NCBI GenBank assembly: GCA_022773825.1
Contig: JALFOF010000045.1
Span: forward strand, 1-38,686
Source of the DNA: Prevotella sp.
GTDB taxonomy: Bacteria > Bacteroidota > Bacteroidia > Bacteroidales > Bacteroidaceae
Length of the DNA stretch: 38,686 nt
Direction of reading: 5' to 3'
Part shown: positions 15,669-25,519 of the stretch, in pieces
Layout: each line of letters starts with the position of its first letter
Numbering within the stretch: position 1 is the stretch's first letter
Made by a program: the position numbers and the translations under genes
The notes under the pieces: generated by a model
Told to the model about the DNA's origin: nothing
The model's database searches: none
The model's input: only the letters and a program-made list of their open reading frames with translations

Positions 15669-17255
15669 TTATTTTTTATACTGTCCGGCAATGTCGGCCA
15701 TTACGCTTTCTATTGCTTTCGTAGTGTCATCATCAATTTTTCCGCTGCCAAGTGTCTCTATTACCTCTGGCTTTGCGTTGCGCAGCTTGTCGAGGAAGGC
15801 ATCCTGACACTCGCGAACCTTATCTACTGGTACGGAAGACATTAGCCCGTGTGTGCCGCAGTAGAGTATAGCTATTTGCTCGCCTACAGGCATTGGGCTA
15901 TATTGTGGTTGTATCAGCAGCTGGTTGTTCTTGCGGCCGCGGTCGAGGGTCATGGCTGTAACGGCGTCCATGTCGCTGGAGAACTTGGAGAAGGCCTCCA
16001 GTTCTCGGTATTGCGCTTGGTCTATCTTCAGCGTACCAGCCACCTTCTTCATTGACTTTATCTGTGCCGAACCACCTACACGAGACACTGATATGCCCAC
16101 ATTGATGGCGGGTCTGAAGCCTTGGTTGAAGAGGTCAGACTCTAAGTAAATCTGTCCATCGGTGATGGAGATGACGTTTGTAGGTATGTATGCCGATACG
16201 TCGCCAGCCTGTGTCTCGATGATTGGCAGCGCAGTCAGTGAGCCTCCGCCCTTCACTTGTCCCTTGAGGCACTCGGGAAGGTCGTTCATCTGCTCTGCCA
16301 CCTCTTGCTGTTCGTTAATCTTTGCTGCGCGTTCCAAAAGGCGTGAATGTAGGTAGAAGACATCGCCCGGATAGGCCTCACGTCCTGATGGACGGCGAAG
16401 TATCAGCGATACCTCACGATATGCCACCGCTTGTTTGGAGAGGTCATCGTACACTACGAGTGCGTGCTCACCGCGGTCGCGGAAATATTCGCCTATGGCA
16501 GCACCTGCGAAAGGTGCATAGTACTGCATAGCCGCGGGGTCACTTGCTGTCGCTGCTACGATGATGGTGTAGGGCAGTGCGCCGCGTTCCTTGAGGTTCT
16601 GCACGAGGGCAGCTACCGTACTTGCCTTCTGGCCTATGGCAACATAGATGCAATACACCGGCTTCCCTGCCTCATAGAAGCTCTTTTGGTTTATTATTGT
16701 ATCAATGGCTATTGCCGTTTTTCCCGTCTGGCGGTCGCCAATGATAAGCTCACGCTGTCCGCGACCTATCGGAATCATGGAGTCAACGGCTTTAATACCC
16801 GTCTGCAACGGTTCTTTCACTGGCTGACGGTATATTACGCCTGGTGCTTTTCTGTCCAACGGCATCTCGTAAGCGTTAGTAAGGTCTATTGGTCCCTTAC
16901 CGTCAATGGGCTGACCGATGGGGTTTATGACGCGGCCGAGCATATTGTCGTTGACACGGATGGAGGCGATGCGCTTGGTACGCTTTACCGTCATGCCCTC
17001 TTTAATGCCCGAGGTAGAGCCGAGAAGCACGCATCCTACGTTGTCTTCCTCAAGGTTCATGACGATAGCCATCGTGCCATTCTCAAACTCCAGCAGCTCG
17101 TTGGCTTCAGCGTTGCGCAAGCCGTAGATGCGCGCCACGCCGTCACTGACGGTGAGCACCGTACCTACCTCGTCAAACTTTGCGCTGTCGCTGATGCCTT
17201 TCAGTTGCTCCAGCAGCACCTGTGACACTTCGCTTGGTTTTATTTTGTCTGACAT
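15669..17255 (-). CDS. atpA: ATP synthase F1 subunit alpha
   Basis: Non-catalytic nucleotide-binding subunit of F1. The 528 residues have the beta-barrel N-domain, the Walker A GDRQTGKT at 173-180, the arginine-finger region ([16 protein letters not shown]), and the C-terminal helical domain beginning [23 protein letters not shown]. The N-terminus ([15 protein letters not shown]) contacts the delta subunit. It is 81 bp downstream of atpH and 6 bp before atpG. Confidence 0.97.
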   Translation of the reverse strand: MSDKIKPSEVSQVLLEQLKGISDSAKFDEVGTVLTVSDGVARIYGLRNAEANELLEFENGTMAIVMNLEEDNVGCVLLGSTSGIKEGMTVKRTKRIASIRVNDNMLGRVINPIGQPIDGKGPIDLTNAYEMPLDRKAPGVIYRQPVKEPLQTGIKAVDSMIPIGRGQRELIIGDRQTGKTAIAIDTIINQKSFYEAGKPVYCIYVAIGQKASTVAALVQNLKERGALPYTIIVAATASDPAAMQYYAPFAGAAIGEYFRDRGEHALVVYDDLSKQAVAYREVSLILRRPSGREAYPGDVFYLHSRLLERAAKINEQQEVAEQMNDLPECLKGQVKGGGSLTALPIIETQAGDVSAYIPTNVISITDGQIYLESDLFNQGFRPAINVGISVSRVGGSAQIKSMKKVAGTLKIDQAQYRELEAFSKFSSDMDAVTAMTLDRGRKNNQLLIQPQYSPMPVGEQIAILYCGTHGLMSSVPVDKVRECQDAFLDKLRNAKPEVIETLGSGKIDDDTTKAIESVMADIAGQYKK

Positions 17256-17336
17256 TTGATTTCTTTTTTTAGTTTTTCCAGATTGAATACTTATTCGGGA
17301 AATCCTGTTTTTGACAGTTTTTCCTGAATGTTTCCA

Positions 17337-17873
17337 CTACACTGCCAACTGCTTCAGTATGGAGTTGAGCTTTGTTTTCACGCTCGCGTCCATCCTGTAT
17401 GTGTCATACTCCAGTATGAAGCCGCCTATTATGTCGCTCTTCACCTCTGTTTCAAACTCCACGGTGCCGTTGGTTTTGCTCTCTACCAGCTGTCGCATCT
17501 TCTGCTCCATGGCAGGCGTTACCTCTGCGGCGGTGGTCAGTTTCCCACGGATGACGTTCTTCTGTTTCCTGTAAAGAGTGATATACGAGTTGGCAATGAA
17601 CTGCATCACATTCTCGCGGTCTTCCTTCAAGACGAGCTTGATGAAGTCTTCGGTCAGCTTAGTTGCCTCGTTTCCGGCGGCAGCCTTCAGCAAAGCCTCC
17701 TTGCTTTCTTTCGCGATCATGGGATTATCTATCGTGAACCTCAGTTCGGGCACATCGATATAGCTCTTGGCAAGGGTCTGCATATCCTGATAGACCTTGT
17801 CTTCGAGGCAGGCCTCCGTGCTGCATTTCAGCAGTGCCCTGGCGTAACGCACCGATATTACTCCTATGTCCAT
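17337..17873 (-). CDS. atpH: ATP synthase F1 subunit delta
   Basis: Peripheral-stalk connector between subunit b and the top of the alpha3beta3 hexamer. The 178-residue protein shows the OSCP/delta pattern: N-terminal VRYARALLKCS, a helical domain, and the C-terminal segment IIGGFILEYDTYRMDASVKTKLNSI characteristic of delta. It starts 6 bp after atpF ends. Confidence 0.94.
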   Translation of the reverse strand: MDIGVISVRYARALLKCSTEACLEDKVYQDMQTLAKSYIDVPELRFTIDNPMIAKESKEALLKAAAGNEATKLTEDFIKLVLKEDRENVMQFIANSYITLYRKQKNVIRGKLTTAAEVTPAMEQKMRQLVESKTNGTVEFETEVKSDIIGGFILEYDTYRMDASVKTKLNSILKQLAV

Positions 17874-17879
17874 ACCACG

Positions 17880-18377
17880 TTATTTATTGGAAGAAACATC
17901 ATCCAGCATACGGTCAATCAATTCCATCTGTGCTTTATCATCGCTAAGGTTCTTGCGAACCACCTTCTCTGCTATGAGAATGGAGAGTTTTGCCACCTGA
18001 TTGCGTATCTCACTTATGGCAGCTTGTTTCTCGTTTTCTATCTCATTGCGTGCTTCCTCCAGCATCCTCACGCTTTCCTCGCGTGCCTTTTGCTGGGCTT
18101 TTTCAACGATTGAGTCGCGCGTTGCGGCAGCTTCCTTCAGTATAAGGGCTTGCTTCTCGCGTGCTTCTTGCAAGATGGATTCACCTTCTTTCTGTATGTT
18201 GGCGAGTCTTTCGTTTGCCTCACGTGCCTTTTGCAGGCTGTCGTCGATGAAAGCTTTCCTCTCCGCCACCATATTAACGATGACGGGGAAGCCCCACTTC
18301 CACAGTACGCACAGCACCACAAGGAACGTCAGAGACATCCAAAAGAGCAGGCCACTACTCGGAATCAACAAATCCAT
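17880..18377 (-). CDS. atpF: ATP synthase Fo subunit b
   Basis: Peripheral stalk. The 165 residues have one N-terminal membrane helix (about 9-33, LLFWMSLTFLVVLCVLWKWG, preserving the FW-x-x-TFL pattern). A long charged Ala/Glu-rich coiled coil follows (ERKAFIDDSLQKAREANERL onward). The gene lies 64 bp after atpE and 6 bp before atpH. Confidence 0.95.
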   Translation of the reverse strand: MDLLIPSSGLLFWMSLTFLVVLCVLWKWGFPVIVNMVAERKAFIDDSLQKAREANERLANIQKEGESILQEAREKQALILKEAAATRDSIVEKAQQKAREESVRMLEEARNEIENEKQAAISEIRNQVAKLSILIAEKVVRKNLSDDKAQMELIDRMLDDVSSNK

Positions 18378-18441
18378 ACGCTGATGTGATTATTTTCTGA
18401 ATGTTGTTTACTATATATTGTAGGCTTTTCCCTGCCGTGTG

Positions 18442-18684
18442 TTACACGCAGAGGAAGGCTATTACGGCAGCGAAGAGTGCCACACCCTCGATGAGGGCGG
18501 CTGCGACAATCATGTTTGTGAACAATTTGTTCATCACTTCTGGCTGACGTGCCATGGCATCCATTGCCTGACCACCTATCTTTCCAATACCGAGACCTGC
18601 ACCGATTGCTGCGAGACCTGCGCCTATGCCTGCGCCTAACTTTGCCAAACCTGCAGCTTCTGCTGCTAAAATCAATGAAATCAT
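18442..18684 (-). CDS. atpE: ATP synthase Fo subunit c
   Basis: Ring-forming rotor protein of the membrane sector. The start is set at 18684 (MISLILAAEAAG, 80 residues). An upstream in-frame GTG/ATG extension to 18747 would add a hydrophilic Asn-rich leader (NQNTNKEINKTNNN) unlike any c subunit. Two hairpin helices are joined by the polar loop ARQPE (R46, Q47, P48). The ion-binding carboxylate is E66 in ALIEGVALF. Lack of the helix-1 Gln and of Ser/Thr after the Glu argues for H+ rather than Na+ coupling (inference). Confidence 0.95.
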   Translation of the reverse strand: MISLILAAEAAGLAKLGAGIGAGLAAIGAGLGIGKIGGQAMDAMARQPEVMNKLFTNMIVAAALIEGVALFAAVIAFLCV

Positions 18685-18724
18685 AATCGTTAAATTTAAG
18701 TTATTATTAGTTTTGTTTATTTCC

Positions 18725-19801
18725 TTATTCGTGTTCTGGTTCCACACGTGCCAGTCCTATGAATGTTGCTGACAGCATAGTGAATACCATTGCCTGTATG
18801 AAGCATACCAAGCACTCCAGACACATCATAAATATGCTCATTATGATGCTTAGCGCTCCCATTCCCATGAGCATTCCCATTCCTGCTGATGCCATCATAA
18901 AGATGATGCAGGTTATAGCCACTGCTATGGCGTGACCAGCCATCATATTGGCGAAGAGACGTATCATCAGGGCGAAGGGCTTTGTGAATATTCCGACGAA
19001 TTCTATCACTGGTATTATGGGCACTGGCGCTTTGAGCCATGTTGGCACGTCGGGCCAGAATATATCCTTCCAGTAATGCTTGTTACCGCTGAACTGCACT
19101 ATTACGAAGGTGCATAAAGCGAGGAAGAATGTCACCGCTATGTTGCCTGTCACGTTGCCGCTTCCCGGTGGGAAGGGTATGAGGCCCATGACGTTGCAGG
19201 TGAAGATGAAGAAGAAGCAGGTGAGCAGGTAGGGCGTATATTTCTCGTACCCTTTGCCCACTCCAGGCTTTATAATCTCATCCACGACATACATTACCAG
19301 CATTTCCACAAAGCCCACGAAGCCTTTGGGGGCAGCGTCGCTCGCCTTACGGTTGCGATACCATCTGGCGGAGCCGAGCACGCAGAGCAGCAATATTATG
19401 ACATTGATGAACATCACCGCCACGGTCTTTGTTATTGATATATCCAATGGCGTGTCCACCACGTTGCCCGCGGCATCCAGTTCCACTATCTTTCCAGCGT
19501 TCTCGCCTTCCTCGCACAGGGCGAGGTTGTAGGGTCCTTTCTTCATTCCGTCCACAGCCTCGTGCTCGAAGTCGGAGGTCATAAAGACGTGCCATCCCGT
19601 GCTGCTGTTCACTATTACGGGGAGATGGATTATGATGGGCTTGCCGCCGATGTCAGTGACGTGCCATTCGTGGGAATCCTTGATGTGCTCCACGACTATC
19701 TCAGAGACGTTGAGCTTTCCTCCGTCCTCTTCTGCCGCCGCGGGCAGCGCTATTGCGAGCGCCATGGCTGCCAATGCGATAAAGAGCTTTATGCGATTCA
19801 T
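18725..19801 (-). CDS. atpB: ATP synthase Fo subunit a, with signal peptide
   Basis: Stator channel subunit for ion translocation. The 358 residues include an N-terminal signal peptide (about 1-23, IALAAMALAIALPAAA) and a roughly 100-residue periplasmic domain before the first membrane helix. E. coli AtpB lacks this domain, but it is common in Bacteroidota. The essential arginine is R281 in FALMIRLFANMMAGH. VMGLIPFPPGSGNVTGN precedes the core helices. It is preceded by a small membrane protein gene (6-bp gap) and followed by atpE. Confidence 0.95.
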   Translation of the reverse strand: MNRIKLFIALAAMALAIALPAAAEEDGGKLNVSEIVVEHIKDSHEWHVTDIGGKPIIIHLPVIVNSSTGWHVFMTSDFEHEAVDGMKKGPYNLALCEEGENAGKIVELDAAGNVVDTPLDISITKTVAVMFINVIILLLCVLGSARWYRNRKASDAAPKGFVGFVEMLVMYVVDEIIKPGVGKGYEKYTPYLLTCFFFIFTCNVMGLIPFPPGSGNVTGNIAVTFFLALCTFVIVQFSGNKHYWKDIFWPDVPTWLKAPVPIIPVIEFVGIFTKPFALMIRLFANMMAGHAIAVAITCIIFMMASAGMGMLMGMGALSIIMSIFMMCLECLVCFIQAMVFTMLSATFIGLARVEPEHE

Positions 19802-19807
19802 TGTTTG

Positions 19808-20092
19808 TCAGTGTTTTAGTTTTAATGTCACCACCATCGTCACAACGTACATTGCGAAGAACATTGCGGCAAATTCCATGGTGGCTGTTCTGTTCTCGGA
19901 CAAGAAAGCGTATATTCCTACGGCCGAGGCTACGAGCAGGAAGCGCACCACCGCCATCACAAGGTAGAACTGCGGCAGGTGGTTCGGGGAGTGTTTCTTG
20001 GTGAAGTCGTACCCCTTGCAGTACGCCACCCCTATCAGAGTGAAGAACAGCGCCGACAGGAATATTGTCTTTGTGCCTACCATGCCCGTCAT
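19808..20092 (-). CDS. Small three-helix membrane protein in the ATP synthase operon (AtpI-like position)
   Basis: A 94-residue protein with three hydrophobic segments (about 9-28, 43-64, 72-92) and a short basic loop KGYDFTKKHSPN. Its start codon overlaps the stop of atpC (ATGA, 20089-20092), so it is translationally coupled. Bacteroidota ATP synthase operons carry a small membrane protein at this place. By position it may correspond to AtpI, which helps assemble the c ring, but sequence similarity is not evident to me. Confidence 0.8.
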   Translation of the reverse strand: MTGMVGTKTIFLSALFFTLIGVAYCKGYDFTKKHSPNHLPQFYLVMAVVRFLLVASAVGIYAFLSENRTATMEFAAMFFAMYVVTMVVTLKLKH

Positions 20093-20340
20093 GCCAGAGC
20101 CTTCTCCACGCAGAGCGATACCTCGTTTTTCTGCACGGACACTACGCCTCCGGTTACTGTTATCTGGTTTTTCTCGCCTTTCTCCGTGACGTATTCCACC
20201 ATGCCGTCAATCAGTGAGGATATTATGGGAGCGTGGTTGGTGAGTATCTCGAAGTTGCCGAGTGCGCCGGGTACGGTGACGCTTTCTGCTTTGCCGTCGT
20301 ACTCCACCTTCTCTGGTGACACAATCTTTAGTTGTAACAT
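20089..20340 (-). CDS. atpC: ATP synthase F1 subunit epsilon, beta-sandwich domain only
   Basis: The 83 residues cover just the N-terminal beta-sandwich of epsilon (LKIVSPEKVEYDG, GNFEILTNHAPIISSL, VTGGVVSVQKNEVSLCVE). The C-terminal two-helix domain, which inhibits ATP hydrolysis in many bacteria, is absent. This shortened form is usual in Bacteroidetes. It lies 21 bp after atpD and overlaps the next gene by 4 bp. Confidence 0.93.
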   Translation of the reverse strand: MLQLKIVSPEKVEYDGKAESVTVPGALGNFEILTNHAPIISSLIDGMVEYVTEKGEKNQITVTGGVVSVQKNEVSLCVEKALA

Positions 20341-20361
20341 CTTCGTTGCCTTTTATAGAGT

Positions 20362-21882
<1,521 letters not shown>

Positions 21883-22032
21883 TTAAAGTTAGTCAAGTGA
21901 TATTAACAGTGCGTGCGTCCTTCTTTCCTCTGTGGGAAACGCCGTCATCTGTCGGTGAGGGCGCAACTGCCAATAAAATAAATAATGTCTGTGTTGTGGT
22001 GTCATGTGGTTGTTTCGTCCACGATGACGATG

Positions 22033-22062
22033 CAAAATTAGCAAAAAAAATGGAAACGTCAA
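22033..22062 (-). promoter_or_regulatory. Promoter of the ATP synthase operon
   Basis: On the minus strand TTG (22062-22060), a 19-bp spacer and TAATTTTG (22040-22033) match the Bacteroidota promoter form exactly. Transcription should start near 22027, giving a leader of about 155 nt before atpD. It is back to back with the plus-strand promoter at 22101-22131, only 39 bp away. Confidence 0.8.
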
Positions 22063-22100
22063 ATTTTTTGCTCGAAAATATTACTTTTGTAACATTTTTC

Positions 22101-22131
22101 TTGCGTAAAAGGATATTTATATGTATCTTTG
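22101..22131 (+). promoter_or_regulatory. Divergent plus-strand promoter
   Basis: TTG (22101-22103), a 20-bp spacer and TATCTTTG (22124-22131) fit the consensus. The first gene on this strand begins 600 bp downstream and has its own closer promoter at 22540-22570. The RNA started here is therefore either a long leader or a separate non-coding transcript. Confidence 0.65.
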
Positions 22132-22136
22132 CCAAC

Positions 22137-22346
22137 AGATAAGATTTCGTGTTTTTTTATTTCTGATTTTCAAGAAACGAAATCGCCTGGAGGTCGGCGC
22201 GTCCTGCGCTGACCTCCCTTTGGCTTCGCGCAGTCCCTATCCTCACAATCTTGTCGCCTGCCGTGGGAAATGGCATGGCGGTGTAAAAGCATAGCTTTCG
22301 TATTGTAATCTCATAGCTTTTGCGTGGTAAAAGCTATGAGATTACA
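22137..22346 (+). ncRNA. Possible structured non-coding RNA or long leader
   Basis: Downstream of the 22101-22131 promoter no plausible reading frame exists on the plus strand, but three stems follow each other. GATTTCGT (22143-22150) pairs with ACGAAATC (22177-22184). GGAGGTCGGCGC (22189-22200) pairs with GCGCTGACCTCC (22206-22217), one wobble, 5-nt loop. The perfect 18-bp stem is 22304-22321 with 22329-22346. The end is unknown; the GC-rich second stem is followed by CTTTGG rather than a T-tract. This is a prediction from promoter and folding only. 22347-22539 holds nothing further that I can name. Confidence 0.3.
22285..22346. repeat. 22-bp dispersed repeat family, hairpin copy (copy 2)
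   Basis: TGTAATCTCATAGCTTTT (22304-22321) and its exact complement at 22329-22346 form an 18-bp stem with a 7-nt loop. Upstream, GTAAAAGCATAGCTTT (22283-22298) is a reverse unit. The core AGCTATG/CATAGCT with flanking TTTT and TAAT is shared with the copies at 12156 and 35760. Confidence 0.75.
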
Positions 22347-22539
22347 GGCAGAGTGCGGCGTGTTGTGCCGGTTCACCAGCCACATGCTGGAATAATCAGC
22401 CCGTTTTCGTGCCGTTTCAGCGCAAGAACAATCCTGCGCTACAATATCGGAAACCGCTGTGTGTCCGTCTGTTAAGGAGAAAATGGTGCCGTATGGGACA
22501 AAAAAATAGTCTTTTGGAATACAAAAACAAGCAAAAAAC

Positions 22540-22570
22540 TTGCAGGTAATCAAAAAAAGATGTAATTTTG
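22540..22570 (+). promoter_or_regulatory. Promoter of the polyene-type lipid operon
   Basis: TTG (22540-22542), a 20-bp spacer and TAATTTTG (22563-22570) match the Bacteroidota consensus. The transcript would begin near 22577 and carry a 165-nt leader before the ketosynthase gene. In that leader ACATTGTC (22575-22582) can pair with GACAATGT (22603-22610). A GC-rich stem (GCGTGC with GCACGC, about 22632-22648) follows. Confidence 0.75.
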
Positions 22571-22741
22571 CAAAACATTGTCAAAGAGGGGCGTTTCTCT
22601 CCGACAATGTGCTGACGCCGTGGCGCTTCGCGCGTGCTCGTCGCACGCACGCGTTACCTTGTCTGCTTCGCGGTATGCGCAAGGGGATGTCGCTGCCGCA
22701 CGTTTCAATAAAACACGAAGAAAACACACTATAAGACAGAT

Positions 22742-23965
22742 ATGCAACAAAGAGTTGTCATCACTGGCATGGGTATATGGTCATGCCTCGGAACAGACCT
22801 TGACACGGTAGAAAAATCACTTCGCGAAGGCAAGTCGGGTATTGTGCTCGACGAGTTCCGCTTGACATACGGCTACCATTCCGGACTTACGGGGTGCGTG
22901 GAACGCCCGAAACTGAAGGGACTGGTGGACCGCCATACACGGCGCGGCTTCTCGGAAGAGGCGGAATATGCCTATATGGCGAGTCGCGAGGCGTTCGCTA
23001 TGGCTGGCGTTGACGAAGACTACCTGCGCGAGAACGAGGTGGGGTGCATCTTCGGCAACGACTCCTCAGCGCAGCCCGTCATAGAGACGGCGAAGATAAT
23101 GGAGGAGAAGAAGGATTCGGAACTGCTCGGACAGAGCCTCATTTTCCAGTCCATGAACTCTACGGTGAACATGAATATGAGCACCGCGTTTCAGCTCAAG
23201 GGCGTGAATTTCTCGGTCAGTGCGGCGTGTGCCAGCGGTAGTCATTCCATAGGCCTTGCCTACCTGCTCATCAAGCAGGGCCTGCAGGACATGGTGCTCT
23301 GCGGCGGTGCGCAGGAGGTGAACCACTATTCCATGGCTTCTTTCGATGCCCTCGGCGCTTTCTCCAAACGCATGGACGAGCCGACGAAGGCGAGCCGTCC
23401 TTTCGACCGTGACCGCGACGGACTGGTGCCGAGTGGCGGAGCGGCGGCGTTGGTGCTCGAAAGCTATGACCACGCCGTGCGGCGCGGTGCCAACATCCTT
23501 GCCGAGGTGTGCGGATACGGCTTCTCGTCGAATGGCACAGCTGTGATAAGCCAGCCCAGCGACGAGGGCAGCGTGATAGCGATGACGCGCGCGCTGGAGG
23601 ACGCGGCCATGCAGCCAGCCGACATTGACTATATCAACGCCCACGCCACGAGCACCCATCAGGGTGACCAATATGAGGCAATAGCCATTGACCGTATGTT
23701 CTCCGGACAGCATGCGCTGATAAGCAGCACCAAGGGAATGACGGGACACGAGTGCTGGATGGCTGGCGCGAGTGAGATAGTCTATTCGTTGCTCATGATG
23801 CGGGGTGGCTTTGTCGCTCCGAACATCAACTTCGAGAACCCCGATGAGTATTCCGCAAAGTTGCACCTCGCCACAGAGACGGTGGAGACGGAAGTGCGCA
23901 CGGTGCTCAGCAACTCCTTCGGCTTCGGCGGAACGAACAGTGCGCTGGTAGTGAAGAAAGTGTGA
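22742..23965 (+). CDS. Beta-ketoacyl-ACP synthase (FabB/F-like ketosynthase) of the polyene-type cluster
   Basis: Decarboxylative condensation that elongates an ACP-bound acyl chain. The 407 residues have the full thiolase-fold triad: C163 in SAACASGSHSIG, H301 in NAHATSTHQGD, and H336 in TKGMTGHECWMAG. GGAQEV, RPFDRDRDGLVPSGGAAALVLE and the C-terminal NSFGFGGTNSALV are all FabB/F hallmarks. The histidine loop GHECWMAG is unlike housekeeping FabF (usually GHLLGAAG), suggesting a specialised enzyme. It is first in the operon after a dedicated promoter. No partner chain-length factor is encoded in the window. Confidence 0.93.
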   Translation: MQQRVVITGMGIWSCLGTDLDTVEKSLREGKSGIVLDEFRLTYGYHSGLTGCVERPKLKGLVDRHTRRGFSEEAEYAYMASREAFAMAGVDEDYLRENEVGCIFGNDSSAQPVIETAKIMEEKKDSELLGQSLIFQSMNSTVNMNMSTAFQLKGVNFSVSAACASGSHSIGLAYLLIKQGLQDMVLCGGAQEVNHYSMASFDALGAFSKRMDEPTKASRPFDRDRDGLVPSGGAAALVLESYDHAVRRGANILAEVCGYGFSSNGTAVISQPSDEGSVIAMTRALEDAAMQPADIDYINAHATSTHQGDQYEAIAIDRMFSGQHALISSTKGMTGHECWMAGASEIVYSLLMMRGGFVAPNINFENPDEYSAKLHLATETVETEVRTVLSNSFGFGGTNSALVVKKV

Positions 23966-24052
23966 GGCGGCGCAAATCGTGTGATGCCTTATTATAATAT
24001 AAGGTGGAAGACGGCGCGCATAGGTCTGTGTTACAGCGAAATAACAGCAGGT

Positions 24053-24298
24053 ATGGCGAAGATAATCAAGAAAAGCACGGATGACCTGCCAATATCCGCC
24101 AAAGACATTAGGGTCAACGACCCTGTAAAGGCTGCTCCAAAAGAGGAGAGCAAGCCGAAGAAGACTGCCGCAGTGAATAAACCTGCCACCGCTGCCAAGA
24201 AGCCTACCGCAGCGAAGAAGACCACTACGGCTCGGAAAACCACTCAGCGAAAGACGACGACAGCAAAGAAGCCTGCCGCAAAGACAACGAAACGATAA
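24053..24298 (+). CDS. Small Lys/Ala/Thr-rich histone H1-like basic protein
   Basis: Start chosen at 24053 (MAKIIKKSTDDLP, 81 residues); an in-frame ATG at 23981 would add 24 unlikely residues. After about 35 ordinary residues the protein becomes a basic low-complexity tail of AAKK, TTARK and TAKKP motifs, very like histone H1/HctA-type DNA-binding tails found in several Bacteroidota. It presumably binds nucleic acid. Its position between the ketosynthase (87-bp gap) and the ACP (47-bp gap) is odd, and no biosynthetic role is apparent. Codon use is biased by the repeats, so its reality rests on family resemblance and on lying in line with the operon. Confidence 0.72.
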   Translation: MAKIIKKSTDDLPISAKDIRVNDPVKAAPKEESKPKKTAAVNKPATAAKKPTAAKKTTTARKTTQRKTTTAKKPAAKTTKR

Positions 24299-24345
24299 TA
24301 GTATCGGTAAGAACATCACATTATATATAATAATAAACAAAACTC

Positions 24346-24591
24346 ATGACACGACAAGAAGTAGAAGAGAAAGTAAATGATTTCCTCATTGAGGACTTGG
24401 AGATTGACGAAGTGAAGATTGCGCCGGAGGCCACCCTCAAGGGAGACCTCGGCATAGACAGCCTTGACTTTGTGGACATAGTAGTGATAGTTGAGAGAAA
24501 TTTCGGCTTCAAGATAAAGCCAGAGGAGATGGCAGGTGTCGCTACACTGAAGCAATTTTATGACTATATAGAGTCTAAAGTGAACGCATAA
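24346..24591 (+). CDS. Acyl carrier protein
   Basis: The 81-residue acidic protein has the phosphopantetheine attachment site S39 in LGIDSLDFVDIVV. The four-helix ACP pattern is otherwise intact (VEEKVNDFLIEDLEID, then KPEEMAGVATLKQFYDYI). DSLD matches the DSLE/DSLD of type II ACPs. It is clearly a dedicated carrier for the surrounding enzymes rather than the housekeeping AcpP, which normally sits next to fabF. Confidence 0.94.
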   Translation: MTRQEVEEKVNDFLIEDLEIDEVKIAPEATLKGDLGIDSLDFVDIVVIVERNFGFKIKPEEMAGVATLKQFYDYIESKVNA

Positions 24592-24619
24592 CAACGGCAG
24601 AGCAGCATACGAAATAAAG

Positions 24620-25498
24620 ATGGCGAAGCAGGAATGGGCTGGGACGACATACGGCAACGGGTTGATGCACAGGTGGCTTATAGCATCGTTGCGCATCATG
24701 GATGTGCGGTTGCAGTATGTCTTCGCAGCCATATTCATCGTGCCTGTCTGCCTGCTGCGCAACCCGAGCTGCGGGATTATATACCGCTATCTGCGCTTTC
24801 GCATCGGCTACGGACGCATTAAGGCGGCTTGGAAGACATACGTAAACCACTGTTTGTTCAGCCAAGTGGTGATAGACAAGTTCGCCATGTATGCCGGAAA
24901 GCGCTTTGAAGTAGAGGTATCAGGCTATGAACACTTCCAGAAACTTGCCTCACGCCCCGAAGGTTTCGTGCAACTAAGCTCGCACATCGGCAACTACGAG
25001 ATTGCCGGTTATACCTTGACTGCCAGGGAGAAGAAGCTAAACGCTCTCGTGTTCTTTGGCGAAAAGGCCTCCGTAATGGAGAATAGAAACGCTATGTTTG
25101 CTTCCACCAACATAAGCATGATAGCTATAAAGCCCGACATGAGTCACCTCTTCGACATTAACGAGGCGTTGCGGAGGGGCGAGATTGTCAGTATGCCGGC
25201 AGACCGCATCAACGGTTCGCCGAGGTTCGTGGAGAGAACATTCCTTGGAGGCAAGGCACGCTTCCCGCTCGGACCGTTCAGTGTGGCTACTATGCGTGGG
25301 CTTGACGTGCTGGCTGTGAATGTGATGAAGGTGGCGACGAAGAAGTATCACATCTACGTTACACCGTTGCACTACGACAAGAGCGCAGGGCGCAAGGAGC
25401 AAATGAGGCAACTGTCGGAGGCGTACGTGGCGGAGTTGGAGGATAAGGTGCGCCGCTATCCCGGGCAATGGTATAACTTCTTTGAGTTCTGGCACTAA
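24620..25498 (+). CDS. LpxL/HtrB-like lysophospholipid acyltransferase
   Basis: A 292-residue acyltransferase of the lipid A late-acyltransferase superfamily. It has an N-terminal membrane-anchoring helix (about 31-46) and the catalytic H-x4-E motif at H122 to E127 (SSHIGNYEIAG). RGEIVSMPADRINGSPRF corresponds to the second conserved block, and a basic C-terminal part follows. Analogues in aryl polyene clusters are thought to place the finished acyl chain on its lipid anchor. It lies 28 bp after the ACP gene and 21 bp before the first hotdog gene. Confidence 0.88.
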   Translation: MAKQEWAGTTYGNGLMHRWLIASLRIMDVRLQYVFAAIFIVPVCLLRNPSCGIIYRYLRFRIGYGRIKAAWKTYVNHCLFSQVVIDKFAMYAGKRFEVEVSGYEHFQKLASRPEGFVQLSSHIGNYEIAGYTLTAREKKLNALVFFGEKASVMENRNAMFASTNISMIAIKPDMSHLFDINEALRRGEIVSMPADRINGSPRFVERTFLGGKARFPLGPFSVATMRGLDVLAVNVMKVATKKYHIYVTPLHYDKSAGRKEQMRQLSEAYVAELEDKVRRYPGQWYNFFEFWH

Positions 25499-25519
25499 GG
25501 ACTACAACGCTGATAGACA

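Noticed and set aside
18685..18747. N-terminal extension of ATP synthase subunit c
   Set aside because: It would place an Asn/Lys-rich leader before a protein that always starts near its first membrane helix.
23066..24340. A 424-codon open frame on the minus strand opposite the ketosynthase
   Set aside because: The plus strand codes for a complete ketosynthase with its catalytic triad. The antisense frame is Arg/His/Leu-rich without domain features and runs across several genes.
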